This document shows, in pieces, positions 54,771 through 62,890 of a DNA stretch of 64,000 nt (its first letter is position 1; each line of letters starts with the position of its first letter). Position numbers and translations under genes: made by a program. The notes beneath the pieces were generated by a model. The model saw only the letters and a list, made by a program, of their open reading frames with translations. It ran no database searches and was not told the origin of the DNA. The stretch spans positions 434,001 to 498,000 of the forward strand of contig JBAGJB010000219.1 in assembly GCA_037577475.1 (NCBI GenBank), written 5' to 3'. Source of the DNA: Chaunax sp. Z400 (taxonomy: Eukaryota > Chordata > Actinopteri > Lophiiformes > Chaunacidae).

Positions 54771-56125
54771 AAACACACACACGCACACGCACACACAGCT
54801 GGAGTAAAAAACACACACGTACACGCACACAGCTGGAGTAAAAAACACACACACACACACGCACACGCACACACAGCTGGAGTAAAAAACACACACACGC
54901 ACACACAGCTGGACTAAAAAACACACACACACACACGCACACAGCTGGAGTAAAAAACACACACACGCGCACACACAGCTGGAGTAAAAAACACACACAC
55001 ACACACACACGCACACACAGCTGGAGTAAAAAACACACACACACGCACACACAGCTGGAGTAAAAAACACACACACACACGCACACGCACACACAGCTGG
55101 AGTAAAAAACACAAACATGCACACGCACACACAGCTGGAGTAAAAAACACACACACGCACACACACACACAGCTGGAGTAAAAAATACACACACGCACAC
55201 ACACACAGCTGGAGTAAAAAACACACACACACACACAGCTGGAGTAAAAAACGCACACACGCACACACAGCTGGAGTAAAAAACACACGCACACACGCTG
55301 GAGTAAAAACACACACACACGCACAGCTGGAGTAAAAACACACATACACGCACACGCACACAGCTGGAGTAAAAAACACACACACACACACGCACACACA
55401 GCTGGAGTAAAAACACACACACACGCACACGCACACAGCTGGAGTAAAAAACACACACACACGCACACACAGCTGGAGTAAAAACACACACACGCACACG
55501 CACACACAGCTGGAGTAAAAAACACACACACACACGCACACACAGCTGGAGTAAAAACACACACACGCACACGCACACACAGCTGGAGTAAAAAACACAG
55601 ACACGCACACAAGCACACACAGCTGGAGTAAAAAACACACACACGCACACGCACACACAGCTGGAGTAAAAAACACACACACGCACACACAGCTGGAGTA
55701 AAAAACACACACACACACACACGCGCACACACAGCTGGAGTAAAAAACACACACACACACACACACGCACACACAGCTGGAGTAAAAAACACACACACGC
55801 ACACACACACACAGCTGGAGTAAAAAATACACACACGTACACACACACAGCTGGAGTAAAAAACACACACACGCACACACACACAGCTGGAGTAAAAAAC
55901 ACACACGCACACACACACACAGCTGGAGTAAAAAACACACACGCACACACACACACAGCTGGAGTAAAAAACACACACGCGCACACAGCTGGAGTAAAAA
56001 CACACACACGCACACACAGCTGGAGTAAAAAACACACACGAAAACACACAAACACAAACACACCAACACACAAACACACAAACACACAAACACAAACACA
56101 CAAACACAAACACACAAAGACACAA
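54771..56125. repeat. CA-rich minisatellite with CAGCTGG anchor
   Basis: About 35 units of variable length (roughly 25-50 bp), each made of an anchor AGCTGGAGTAAAAAACAC followed by alternating AC/GC dinucleotides of variable length. The tail (about 56035-56125) loses the anchor and becomes AAACAC-type repeats. The alternating purine-pyrimidine runs favour Z-DNA. The junction with the satellite is abrupt at TACGCCCCTA/AAACACAC. Long reading frames exist in all three minus-strand frames only because the repeat lacks stop codons on that strand; I do not call them genes. Confidence 0.93.
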
Positions 56126-56161
56126 TGATCTGTATCTCATCATCTTTCATCTGTATTATAG

Positions 56162-56284
56162 GTATTTTGTCGTATTCGTCCGGTTTTGGAACAACTTGAA
56201 TCTGTGGAGTTTTGCGACACCTCTACAGTTCTGATGGCTGACCGGAATGCCCCTGGCGTTACCGGAAATGAGCAGCGCGAAAAG
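56162..56284 (+). CDS. Kinesin-like gene, first visible exon
   Basis: 123 nt, phase 0 at its end. It encodes VFCRIRPVLEQLESVEF and on to GNEQREK, matching the beta-1 strand that opens kinesin motor domains. An in-frame TAG (56159-56161) lies directly upstream as part of the acceptor ATTATAG, so the exon must be joined to an upstream exon by splicing. The donor is AAG/GTTGGT. About 25 residues normally precede this point in KIF23, and no exon for them is visible before the minisatellite. Confidence 0.82.
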
Positions 56285-59200
56285 GTTGGTGTAAATTCTA
56301 TACAGGCTGTCAGTGATTTCTGTTCATGGCATCATTGTTTGATTGTGTTTTACTTTGTGTTCTCTATGGATGCAGTACTACACATTCTCCGGGGTATTTG
56401 GCAGTGGTGCCAGTCAGGAGGACGTGTTTGAGGACGTGGCCAAACCGCTGGTTCAGGACCTCATTCATCGGAAGAATGGTGAGTTTTCTGAGCCATAAAA
56501 TGTACATTTTATTCTCTCTAGTGTTGGAAGCATATTAGTTGATCAGGTGATGATAGGTTTTGATAACGTTAATCTAGAGGTTGACTGATTTTTACAGGCA
56601 GATATAATAAGGATAGTTTAGAGCAGGAAAAGCCCAGAGCTTCTGCTTCAGCCACAAGCCAAAGGTTTTTTGATTGATTGATTGAGATGTTTATTTCGAA
56701 TACGTAAAGATAGTGGACATAATATTTACAGACAGTGAAAAGCATAAAGCAAGAAATGTAAAACACTTGACTTGTTTACATATTCGAAAAGGAGTGAGAA
56801 GAAGTCCAAACTATTTCAATCCCACCCCTTCTCCATAACTCATTGATTGTATTACTATACTATATTATTATATTATACTATATTATATTTTATTATACTA
56901 TATTATATATACTATTAAACAATACATGTATGTAATATAATATCCAGTATATATAATATTTAATATCATATAAAATATAATGAATAATATACACTATGGT
57001 GATTATACCTTATTATTCTATACATATATTATACATACACACATAAATGCACCTACAACACATATTTACACCAACTCAAATATCTTACAACTTTACATTA
57101 TCATTTATATAAAAAGAGGAAGATACACTAAGAAAGAATAAATATTAAGTAACCAAATAAATAAACACCCCTGTAAACACCTGGTGATTTTCAAACCCTG
57201 CATTCATCCCTGTACCTGGTGAAAATCATGTCTTTATACCTTATTTTAAAGTGGTTGATATTTGGACATTGCTTTAACTCCACACTAAAACTGTTCCATT
57301 GTTTCACTCCACAGATTGATACACAAAAACGTTTCCTGGTTGTACGAATACTGTAAATTTTGAAATTGAATTTTCCCCTTAAATTATAACCCCCCCTCTC
57401 GATCACTGAACAGTTTTTGAATGTTTCTTGGTAGTAGGTTGTTTTTAGCTTTGAACAATATTTGTGCTGTTTGATATTCCACAATATCTGTAAATTGTAA
57501 TAATTTGGACTGTAGAATAATGCAGTGGTGTGTTCCAGATAACCAACATTGTGAATGACCCGTATTGCTCTTTTTTGGAGTATTGATAGTGAATGTAATG
57601 AACTTTTGTAGTTGTTGCCCCAAATCCCTGCACAGTAATTTAAATATGGTAAAACTAGTGAACAGTATAGAATGTGGACTGACTTCTGATCCAGAACCTG
57701 CTTTGCTCTGTTTATTACTGAAATGCTTCTTGACAGTTTAGTTTGTACATGTTTAATGTGTGATTTCCAGCTGATTCCATCACCTATAGTTACCCCAAGA
57801 AATGTATTTTCATTAACTCTTTCAAGTTCAGCCCCATTTATCTGTATATGTACATGTGTATTCATAATTTTAGTTAGTATAATATATATAGTTTTATAAT
57901 CATAAGTATGTTTTATTTTAGCAGCATATAATACATTACTTAAGTGTCTCTGTGAAAAGTGGATATAAAGTGGTTGTGATTGTCTGTGTTTATAGGCCTG
58001 CTGTTTGCATGTGGTGCGACAGACAGTGGTAAGACCTACACCTTGATCGGATCACCCAGTGAACCCAGAATCCTCCCACGAGCACTCGACATGTTGTTCA
58101 ACAGCATCGACTCACTTCTGACTCGAAAATCGGTAAAACCTTCATTAACATTTTGTCTATTTGATCTCTTACAAATACTGTGCACTTTTGGAGTTGGGGG
58201 GGGGGGGGCATTTACTTCAAATGTTTTCAATCTTCATCAGGCGTTCAACCCAGACGGCACACCTGGGCTGTTGTTCAAGAAGGGGAAGGACCTTCTTTTG
58301 AAGAGGCAGAAGCCCAACAATCAACGGTCAGTACAGAAATGTTTGACTTTCTTAACTATTTATGGTGATAATAGTTCATTAAGATGAGGTGAATTTATAG
58401 TTCATGGCCTGCTGTTCATAATGTCGCCTTTCTTTTGGTTTCTTAGGAACAAGGCTGACCCGGAGCCAGAACAACAATACTGTTACAGTGTGTTCCTGAG
58501 GTACTTTGAGATCTACGGTGAATATATCTACGATCTCCTGCCTCCAAATGATAAAAAGTAAGAGACAGGATTCAGAGTCAGTGTGTGCATTCTGAATCAC
58601 AATGCCTGTTTGAATCCAGGTTATCTGTGGTACTGGTACCCTCAGTGTGTTTGGATTTGTTGAAATCCAACATTTTTCATCAGAGCTTTGACTGCTTGTC
58701 TTACTAAAGCCACACATTGTCTTTTCATAAACTAGTTTCAGGAAAACTCTGAGTCTCCTTGAAGATCAGCGTAAGCACAAGGGCGCACAAACACAAGTCT
58801 TTTCTGCAGAGGATGCTATTCAGGTGTTTAAGATAGGTGAGTGGTCATAATAACTATGTTGTTCTGAATACAACAGTATTATATTTTGTCATTGTGTTCC
58901 CCTTTATGCAGACTGAATCTAGTTTTGCAAAGTTTGAAACATTTTAAAATGTATTTTTATTCTTAGTTTTTTTTTTGATGATGCTCTTCTCTGTCTCCAG
59001 GACAAAAGGAAAGGACAGACGCCCATACGCGTGAACCAAAATTCAAACAGTCCCACGCTGTGGTCACTCTGAAGCTGGTCTCTGCACCTATAGACGCTGA
59101 TGGGAATCTCCTTCCACAGGTGACGTTCACCTCTAGTGTTACATATTAAGAGACATTGTTCATTCTTTATGGTGAAATGTTTATTCAAAGAATGAAGGTT

Positions 59201-60115
59201 CTTGAATTTCACAAAGGATTCCTGTGGCTTTTGAGTGATACTAACAGTGTGATATTTTATTTTTGCAGCGCGATAATAATGTGAATGTCAGCCAGCTCTG
59301 TATGGTTGACCTGGACGGTACTGAGGCCACCTTAACAGGTCAGTGGGTTACTTTCTCTCTTAAGTAAACCATTTCTGTGATCAACTGTCAGTTTGTTCAG
59401 AAGCCAATCGTCTCTACTGATGTCTCATTTACAGAGTGTATGAACACGGACCAGGAGGAACTGTTGAAATATATTACAGCCATGCGTAAGAGCCAGAGGA
59501 CCGGAAACAAGACGGTTGGTATTTTACAATCTGTTCGTCATATTTAGCTGTTTTATTTGTGTGTATATTAATATTGTAAATATTCTTTTCATCATTGCTA
59601 ATATTCCAGTAGGCACGATTTCACACTCTTTATTTTCTTCCAGACTTTTCCATCAAGTGAAACAACCCTAATGAAGCTGTTCGGCAGCCACTTTGATGGA
59701 GAAGGAAATGTTGGGCTGATTGCATGTGTCAGCCCAAACATTGATCAACATGCTGTAACGAAGGTAGGCCATTTATTTTGCTGTAATTTAAAGTATTGTC
59801 TCTAATCTCATTGCTTTCCCTCTGACACATCTGAGCTATCATCATAACTAATCTCTGAAAACGATGAAAGGTTGACAAGATGGTTCAGGACACTGTCACA
59901 GGTTCTGTCCACCACATATATGGATTTACTTCAGATTACTGTTGACACTTTGACAGTCAGTTAAAAAGCTGACTTTCAAATCATCAGCATTTGATTTGGA
60001 TCCCTTCTGTGGCTTTAAGGTCATGAGGAAGTGTATTTCTTATAGTTCTCCTGTGTATGTGTTGCAGTGGCTGATGACGTTCGCAGAGGATACCTACAAG
60101 GTGACAGTGGTATAG
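56162..60115 (+). CDS. Divergent KIF23-like kinesin motor domain, 5' end not visible, truncated after the motor (spans exons and introns)
   Basis: Eleven exons join in frame to 363 codons and a TAG. Order of recognisable kinesin elements: beta-1 motif VFCRIRP (residues 2-8 here), FSGVFGSG and PLVQDLIHRKNGLLF, P-loop GATDSGKT (82-89), LPRALDMLFNSI, FLRYFEIYGEYIYDLL, switch I region ending QSH (230-237), SAPIDADG, switch II DLDGTE (272-277), and LFGSHFDGEGNVGLIACVSP. The element order and the DADG and FDGEG motifs resemble KIF23/MKLP1, the kinesin-6 of centralspindlin that bundles midzone microtubules in cytokinesis. Switch I has lost the SSR of NxxSSRSH, switch II reads DLDGTE in place of DLAGSE, and the RDSKLT segment is replaced. 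ATP-driven motility is therefore doubtful. No initiator exon, neck, coiled coil or tail is present. It could be a decaying pseudogene or a selected non-motile motor fold; the open frame and intact splice sites favour recent or selected coding sequence. Confidence 0.82.
56376..56478 (+). CDS. Kinesin-like gene, second visible exon
   Basis: 103 nt, acceptor ATGCAG, donor GTGAGT. Encodes YYTFSGVFGSGASQEDVF and KPLVQDLIHRKN, the region before the P-loop, aligned with the FKQVFG...PLVNDLIHGKN stretch of KIF23 family members. Ends in phase 1. Confidence 0.88.
56669..57955 (-). mobile_element. L2/CR1-like LINE remnant, 3' part of reverse transcriptase and 3' UTR
   Basis: On the minus strand 57865-57191 encodes INGAELERVNENTFLGVTIG, SLVLPYLNYCAGIWGNNYKS, LQKRAIRVIHNVGY and later GGYNLRGKFNF, typical of the C-terminal end of fish L2/CR1/Rex1-type reverse transcriptases. 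The part between about 57500 and 57395 is in another frame (TAQILFKAKNNLLPRNIQKL), so two compensating frameshifts have broken the ORF. The 3' end carries AATAAA and a short (ATCA)n tail (plus strand GATTGATTGATTGA, 56674-56687), a usual LINE terminus. The element is 5'-truncated; its right edge is approximate. It lies in kinesin intron 2, antisense to the gene. The A/T-rich stretch at 56840-57000 is within its 3' UTR. Confidence 0.82.
57996..58132 (+). CDS. Kinesin-like gene, P-loop exon
   Basis: 137 nt, acceptor TTTATAG, donor GTAAAA. Encodes GLLFACGATDSGKTYTLIG and SEPRILPRALDMLFNSIDSL. The P-loop is GATDSGKT: it fits the general Walker A pattern GxxxxGKT, but the second kinesin glycine (GxTGSGKT) is aspartate. 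Intron 2 before this exon is about 1.5 kb because it contains a LINE remnant. Confidence 0.9.
58196..58208 (+). repeat. G13 homopolymer in kinesin intron 3
   Basis: Thirteen consecutive G residues about 30 bp upstream of the exon-4 acceptor. Its length may be uncertain in the assembly and could affect splicing because it sits in place of a pyrimidine tract. Confidence 0.9.
58241..58326 (+). CDS. Kinesin-like gene, exon between P-loop and EIY motif
   Basis: 86 nt, acceptor CATCAG, donor GTCAGT, phase 2 at end. Encodes FNPDGTPGLLFKKGKDLLLK and RQKPNNQ, a basic linker corresponding to the long insertion in KIF23 that contains LLERQK. Confidence 0.82.
58447..58557 (+). CDS. Kinesin-like gene, EIY/YDLL exon
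   Basis: 111 nt, acceptor TTCTTAG, donor GTAAGA. Encodes SVFLRYFEIYGEYIYDLL, a strongly conserved kinesin core motif (family form SYIEIYNNYIYDLL), ending PPNDK. Confidence 0.9.
58742..58836 (+). CDS. Kinesin-like gene, LLED exon
   Basis: 95 nt, donor GTGAGT. Encodes KTLSLLEDQRKHKGAQTQVF and SAEDAIQVFKI. A second in-frame acceptor (CTAG) 6 nt upstream would start the exon at 58736 and add two codons, so tandem acceptor choice is possible. Matches the KLLRED...EEAFEVF segment of KIF23. Confidence 0.82.
59001..59119 (+). CDS. Kinesin-like gene, switch I exon
   Basis: 119 nt, acceptor TCTCCAG, donor GTGACG. Encodes GQKERTDAHTREPKFKQSHA then VVTLKLVSAPIDADGNLLPQ. The alignment to KIF23 (GQKKRR...SH...APLDADG) is clear, but the switch I consensus NxxSSRSH keeps only the final SH. 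These residues normally bind Mg-ATP. Confidence 0.88.
59269..59338 (+). CDS. Kinesin-like gene, switch II exon
   Basis: 70 nt, acceptor TTTGCAG, donor GTCAGT, phase 1 at end. Encodes NVNVSQLCMVDLDGTEATLT. The family motif is SQLSLVDLAGSE; here alanine is aspartate and serine is threonine, while the key Asp, Gly and Glu remain. Confidence 0.88.
59435..59514 (+). CDS. Kinesin-like gene, shortened alpha-4 exon
   Basis: 80 nt, acceptor TTTACAG, donor GTTGGT. Encodes CMNTDQEELLKYITAMRKSQ and RTGNKT. Compared with kinesins this part is shorter: the loop-11/alpha-4 stretch with NINxSL is missing or unrecognisable. That region forms part of the microtubule-binding face. Confidence 0.78.
59644..59763 (+). 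CDS. Kinesin-like gene, FDGEG exon
   Basis: 120 nt, acceptor TTCCAG, donor GTAGGC. Encodes TFPSSETTLMKLFGSHFDGE then GNVGLIACVSPNIDQHAVTK. It corresponds to the RDSKLTHLFKNYFDGEGK...CVNP region of KIF23; the RDSKLT motif is replaced by SSETTLM. Confidence 0.88.
60068..60115 (+). CDS. Kinesin-like gene, last visible exon with TAG stop
   Basis: Acceptor GTTGCAG, then WLMTFAEDTYKVTVV and TAG (60113-60115). LMTFAE matches the MRFAE of kinesin alpha-6, where the motor domain ends. The frame continues open after the TAG for about 15 codons (PAEEPMANPGEIGKE) up to the RTE remnant at ~60160, so the TAG may be a nonsense change inside a longer exon. An alternative donor at AAG/GTGACA (60101) would skip the stop, but no downstream kinesin exon is visible. 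Confidence 0.72.
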   Translation, partial: WLMTFAEDTYKVTVV

Positions 60116-60159
60116 CCTGCTGAAGAACCGATGGCCAACCCTGGAGAGATAGGAAAGGA

Positions 60160-60782
60160 GTGGTGGTCAGCTCAGAACCTTTCTTCACCCGAGTGTCCAG
60201 AACATATGGTCGTAGGTCTGATGACACAACTATAAAGTCCCACGTGAGCGTTGAAGTCCCCCAGAAGAACTACGGAGTCCCCAGTAGGGGCACCCTGCAA
60301 CACCCCATCCAAGGACTCCAAGAAGGCTGGGGGAAACCTCAACGTACAGGCACCGAGCCGGGGGCCTACGAGTAGATCCACACCTGCTCGACGCCTCTCA
60401 CCATGTGCAACTCAAGCTTGGAATAGAGTACAACCCCTCTCGGGGAGCTTGGCTCCAGAACCCGTGCCATGTGTTGAGATGAGCCCGACTATATCCAGCG
60501 GCTAGTCTAGCCGGTATCTCTCAACCTCATGCACCAGCTCGGGTTCTTTCCCCGCCAGAGTGGTGATATTCCATGTTCCCAAAGCCAGTTTTGGCAGCGG
60601 GGGATCGGTGCGGCAGGTCCTCCGCGCTTGTCTGCCAACCCATCTACATCGCACCGGACCGCTTTTAGTCTGGCCTGTCACCTAGGACCAATATGCCATG
60701 GGAGACCCTATCAGGGGCAAATTGCCCACGGACAACACAGCTTCCTAGGACAATTCGGGCTCTCAAACCCATCCACCACAAT
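60160..60782 (-). mobile_element. RTE/Rex3-like LINE remnant (endonuclease region, internally deleted)
   Basis: The minus strand encodes SVVLLGDFNAHVG (near 60280), the conserved GDFN motif of APE-type endonucleases, and SSDLRPYVLDTRVKKGSELT (near 60225-60165), which lies further on in the same domain. The stretch normally between these motifs is missing, and the upstream part is frameshifted, so this is a dead fragment. The likely 5'-side sequence reaches about 60782, followed by an A-run on the plus strand. Assignment to RTE/Rex3 is from memory of family motifs. It abuts the last kinesin exon. Confidence 0.72.
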
Positions 60783-61380
60783 AATTATATAGACAAAAAA
60801 AAAAAGAATAAAGCCATATTAAAATGTAAAACTAGAGTTCTGACAATATTCTTTATAATTCATTTCATTTAATTCATTATTTTTAGAGTAATAAAGTCAA
60901 ATTAATTTTTCCAAACATTTCCATTTTCAGTTGCTATAGCTGTTCTAGCTTTATAGTGCAAAGTGACCTGAAGTTGCAGCTACGTTTATAGAGTGTAAGC
61001 CTACCCGCCGTACTGCAGCTCAGGTACAAGCAGGAAGAGTAGGTAATTAAGGTAATTAAGCTAATTATTGGAAATTGAACAACTCTCTTCTTAAACATGA
61101 GGAAGTCAAAATAAAAATTGCGCACATAGTTACAAAGCTATGTATGGTGATATGATATAGGCTTCGCCAGAATGAGAAGGTTGTAATAGTCCTGGGTCTG
61201 AAATCACAGGTCGGGAACAACGTGTCTGATGTTGCAGGTCTGAGACTGCATCTCTTTTTCTTTTCAGTGGCCCAAAATAGATCAGTTCTTCCTCCATTTG
61301 GAGTTAAAGAGCTAAAATCACTTCATATAGCCATGATTTCTGATGACATATTATCCACTTTTTGCGTTTTTGGTTTTTGA
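60783..61380. other. Non-coding interval with no recognised feature
   Basis: A/T-rich sequence beginning with an A-run (A11 near 60796). A few short repeats such as GGTAATTAAGGTAATTAAGC (around 61041) are visible. I see no exon, RNA gene or mobile-element terminus. Confidence 0.6.
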
Positions 61381-61683
61381 GGGAGCCGGTCCGCGGTTGC
61401 GGGTCCGAAATCCCGGGTCCAAATTCCGAAATCCCGGGTCCAAAGTCCCAGGTGCGAAATCCCTAATGAACCTCACTATAGCAGAGCTTTGTCCAGACTT
61501 TGTTTCTTCCCTCTGCAGGCCTGACATTTGAATCAGCTTTGTTTGTCATTACCAAAGACTGACTGTTTCATTCAAGATTTATTTGCTTTAAAATATTGAA
61601 TCATCACAAGGGAGTTCTCCTTGAAGCCATACGGACATCATATTGTCTTCAGTCCACACAAACATAAATGCAGTTTACCTCAG

Positions 61684-61720
<37 letters not shown>

Positions 61721-61940
61721 GTGCCTTTTTAATTTGTCGGTTATTGATCTATGGATCAGTTGTTTGTAAAGAACTTGCCTTACTTTTCTGTCTTTATATT
61801 TTTGTGCCACTGTTTGTCAGTGTTTATCAAAATGGACTGTCTGTTTTTAGTGTGAATGAATTGTTCAGGATTTTATTTGAATGGCGTATCAGTAATAAAT
61901 CTTTTTTTAAAAATCAAACAATACTTGCTGTTATTATTTA
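61381..61940 (+). repeat. Duplicated ~500-bp block, copy 1 (possible terminal exon and 3' UTR)
   Basis: Starts with a short GC-rich repeat (GGTCCGAAATCCCGGGTCC and variants), then ACCTCACTATAGCAGAGC, a pyrimidine tract and TTCCCTCTGCAG (a good splice acceptor near 61518), a short open stretch, a (TA)n microsatellite (about 61686-61716), and AATAAA at 61894-61899 followed by T- and A-rich sequence. This is the layout expected of a 3' terminal exon and UTR. Whether it belongs to the kinesin gene, to another gene, or is only a repeat is unknown. Confidence 0.6.
61686..61716. repeat. (TA)n microsatellite in duplicated block 1
   Basis: Uninterrupted alternating TA run of about 30 bp. The matching run in block 2 is longer (about 50 bp). 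Confidence 0.92.
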
Positions 61941-62084
61941 GATGGTGGAAAGTACATTTACTGAAATACTTGTGGTAGTTTTACTTGAGTATTTGTTTTA
62001 TACTTATTCTCTACTATTATTATTTGTTCCTATGTTACATAAGGTTGTTTTTTGAATATGAAGCACTAAAATGACAATGAGTTC

Positions 62085-62397
62085 ATCAACTCCAAACAGG
62101 AAGTTGTTAAGCTCTATGTATAGCTCAGAATGATAAACTGCAGACACTTAGTGATCTGAGTTTATTGGATCAAATCACAGTCCCCATAATTAGATGTTTT
62201 CTCAACAGCAGTGTAATAATAAATAGAACTTCCGACCATGTTGAACACAGCTAGATGTATAGCTCAGTATGATAAACTGCATCCTGATAAGCAGCAGCCC
62301 AGTAATTATCTGAGATCATGGGATCGAATCCCAGTTCCAAAATTTAGATGTTTTCTCAACAGCAGTGTAATAATAAATAGAACTTCCGACCCATGCG
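62085..62397 (+). repeat. Two diverged tRNA-like units between the duplicated blocks
   Basis: Units begin near 62085 and 62226 and share with the downstream array the parts TAGCTCAG..GATAAACTGC, GATCTGAG/ATCTGAGATCA, and TTAGATGTTTTCTCAACAGC. The second holds a well-formed Pol III-type B box and T-arm, GGGATCGAATCCC (about 62320-62332), and an A-box-like TAGCTCAGTATGATAAACTG. The first has a decayed B box (TTGGATCAAATCACA). They look like remains of a tRNA-derived SINE head or tRNA pseudogene; no intact acceptor stem is seen. Confidence 0.65.
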
Positions 62398-62678
62398 GGC
62401 CGGTCCGCGGTTGCGGGTCCGGAATCCCGGGTCCAAATTCCAAAATCCCAGGTGTGAAATTCCTAGTGAACCTCACTATAGCAGAGCTTTGTCCAGACTT
62501 TGTTTCTTCCCTCTGCAGGCCTGACATTTGAATCAGCTTTGTTTGTCATTACCAAAGTTTCATTCAAGATTTATTTGCTTTAAAATATTGAATCATCACA
62601 AGGGAGTTCTCCTTGAAGCCATACAGACATCATATTGTCTTCAGTCCACACAAACATAAATGCAGTTTACCTCAGCGA

Positions 62679-62732
<54 letters not shown>

Positions 62733-62890
62733 GTGCCTTTTTAATTTGTCTGTTATTGATCTATGGATCAGTTTTTTGTAAAGAACTTGCCTTACTTTTC
62801 TGTCTTTATATTTTTGTGCCACTGTTTATCAAAATGGACTGTCTGTTTTTAGTGTCAATGAATTGTTCAGGATTTTTATTTGAATAATAG
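62398..62890 (+). repeat. Duplicated ~500-bp block, copy 2
   Basis: Closely matches 61381-61880 from GCCGGTCCGCGGTTGCGGG onward. Differences include an 8-bp loss just after ATTACCAAAG, loss of a short GTCAGTGTTT segment, and a longer (TA)n tract (about 62679-62728). It ends at TTTTATTTGAATAATAG, where the 144-bp tandem array begins, so the AATAAA-containing end of copy 1 is missing here. Confidence 0.88.
62679..62728. repeat. (TA)n microsatellite in duplicated block 2
   Basis: Alternating TA run with one early TATG interruption. It is longer than its homologue in block 1 and shows normal microsatellite slippage after duplication. Confidence 0.92.

Noticed and set aside
54724..56150. Three long minus-strand frames of about 410-463 codons
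   Set aside because: All three frames are open at once through a simple repeat lacking stop codons on that strand, giving Cys/Val-rich low-complexity translations. This is not coding sequence.
57191..57865. A 224-codon minus-strand frame taken as a functional gene
   Set aside because: It is the tail of a LINE reverse transcriptase with two frameshifts and no start of its own; annotated as a mobile-element remnant.
61343..61531. Short plus-strand frame over the GC-rich repeats (and its homologue at 62238-62531)
   Set aside because: The frame runs through a short tandem repeat and differs between the two block copies; no domain is visible.
62255..62337. A functional tRNA gene
   Set aside because: The B box and T-arm are good, but no matching acceptor stem or anticodon arm could be assembled by eye.
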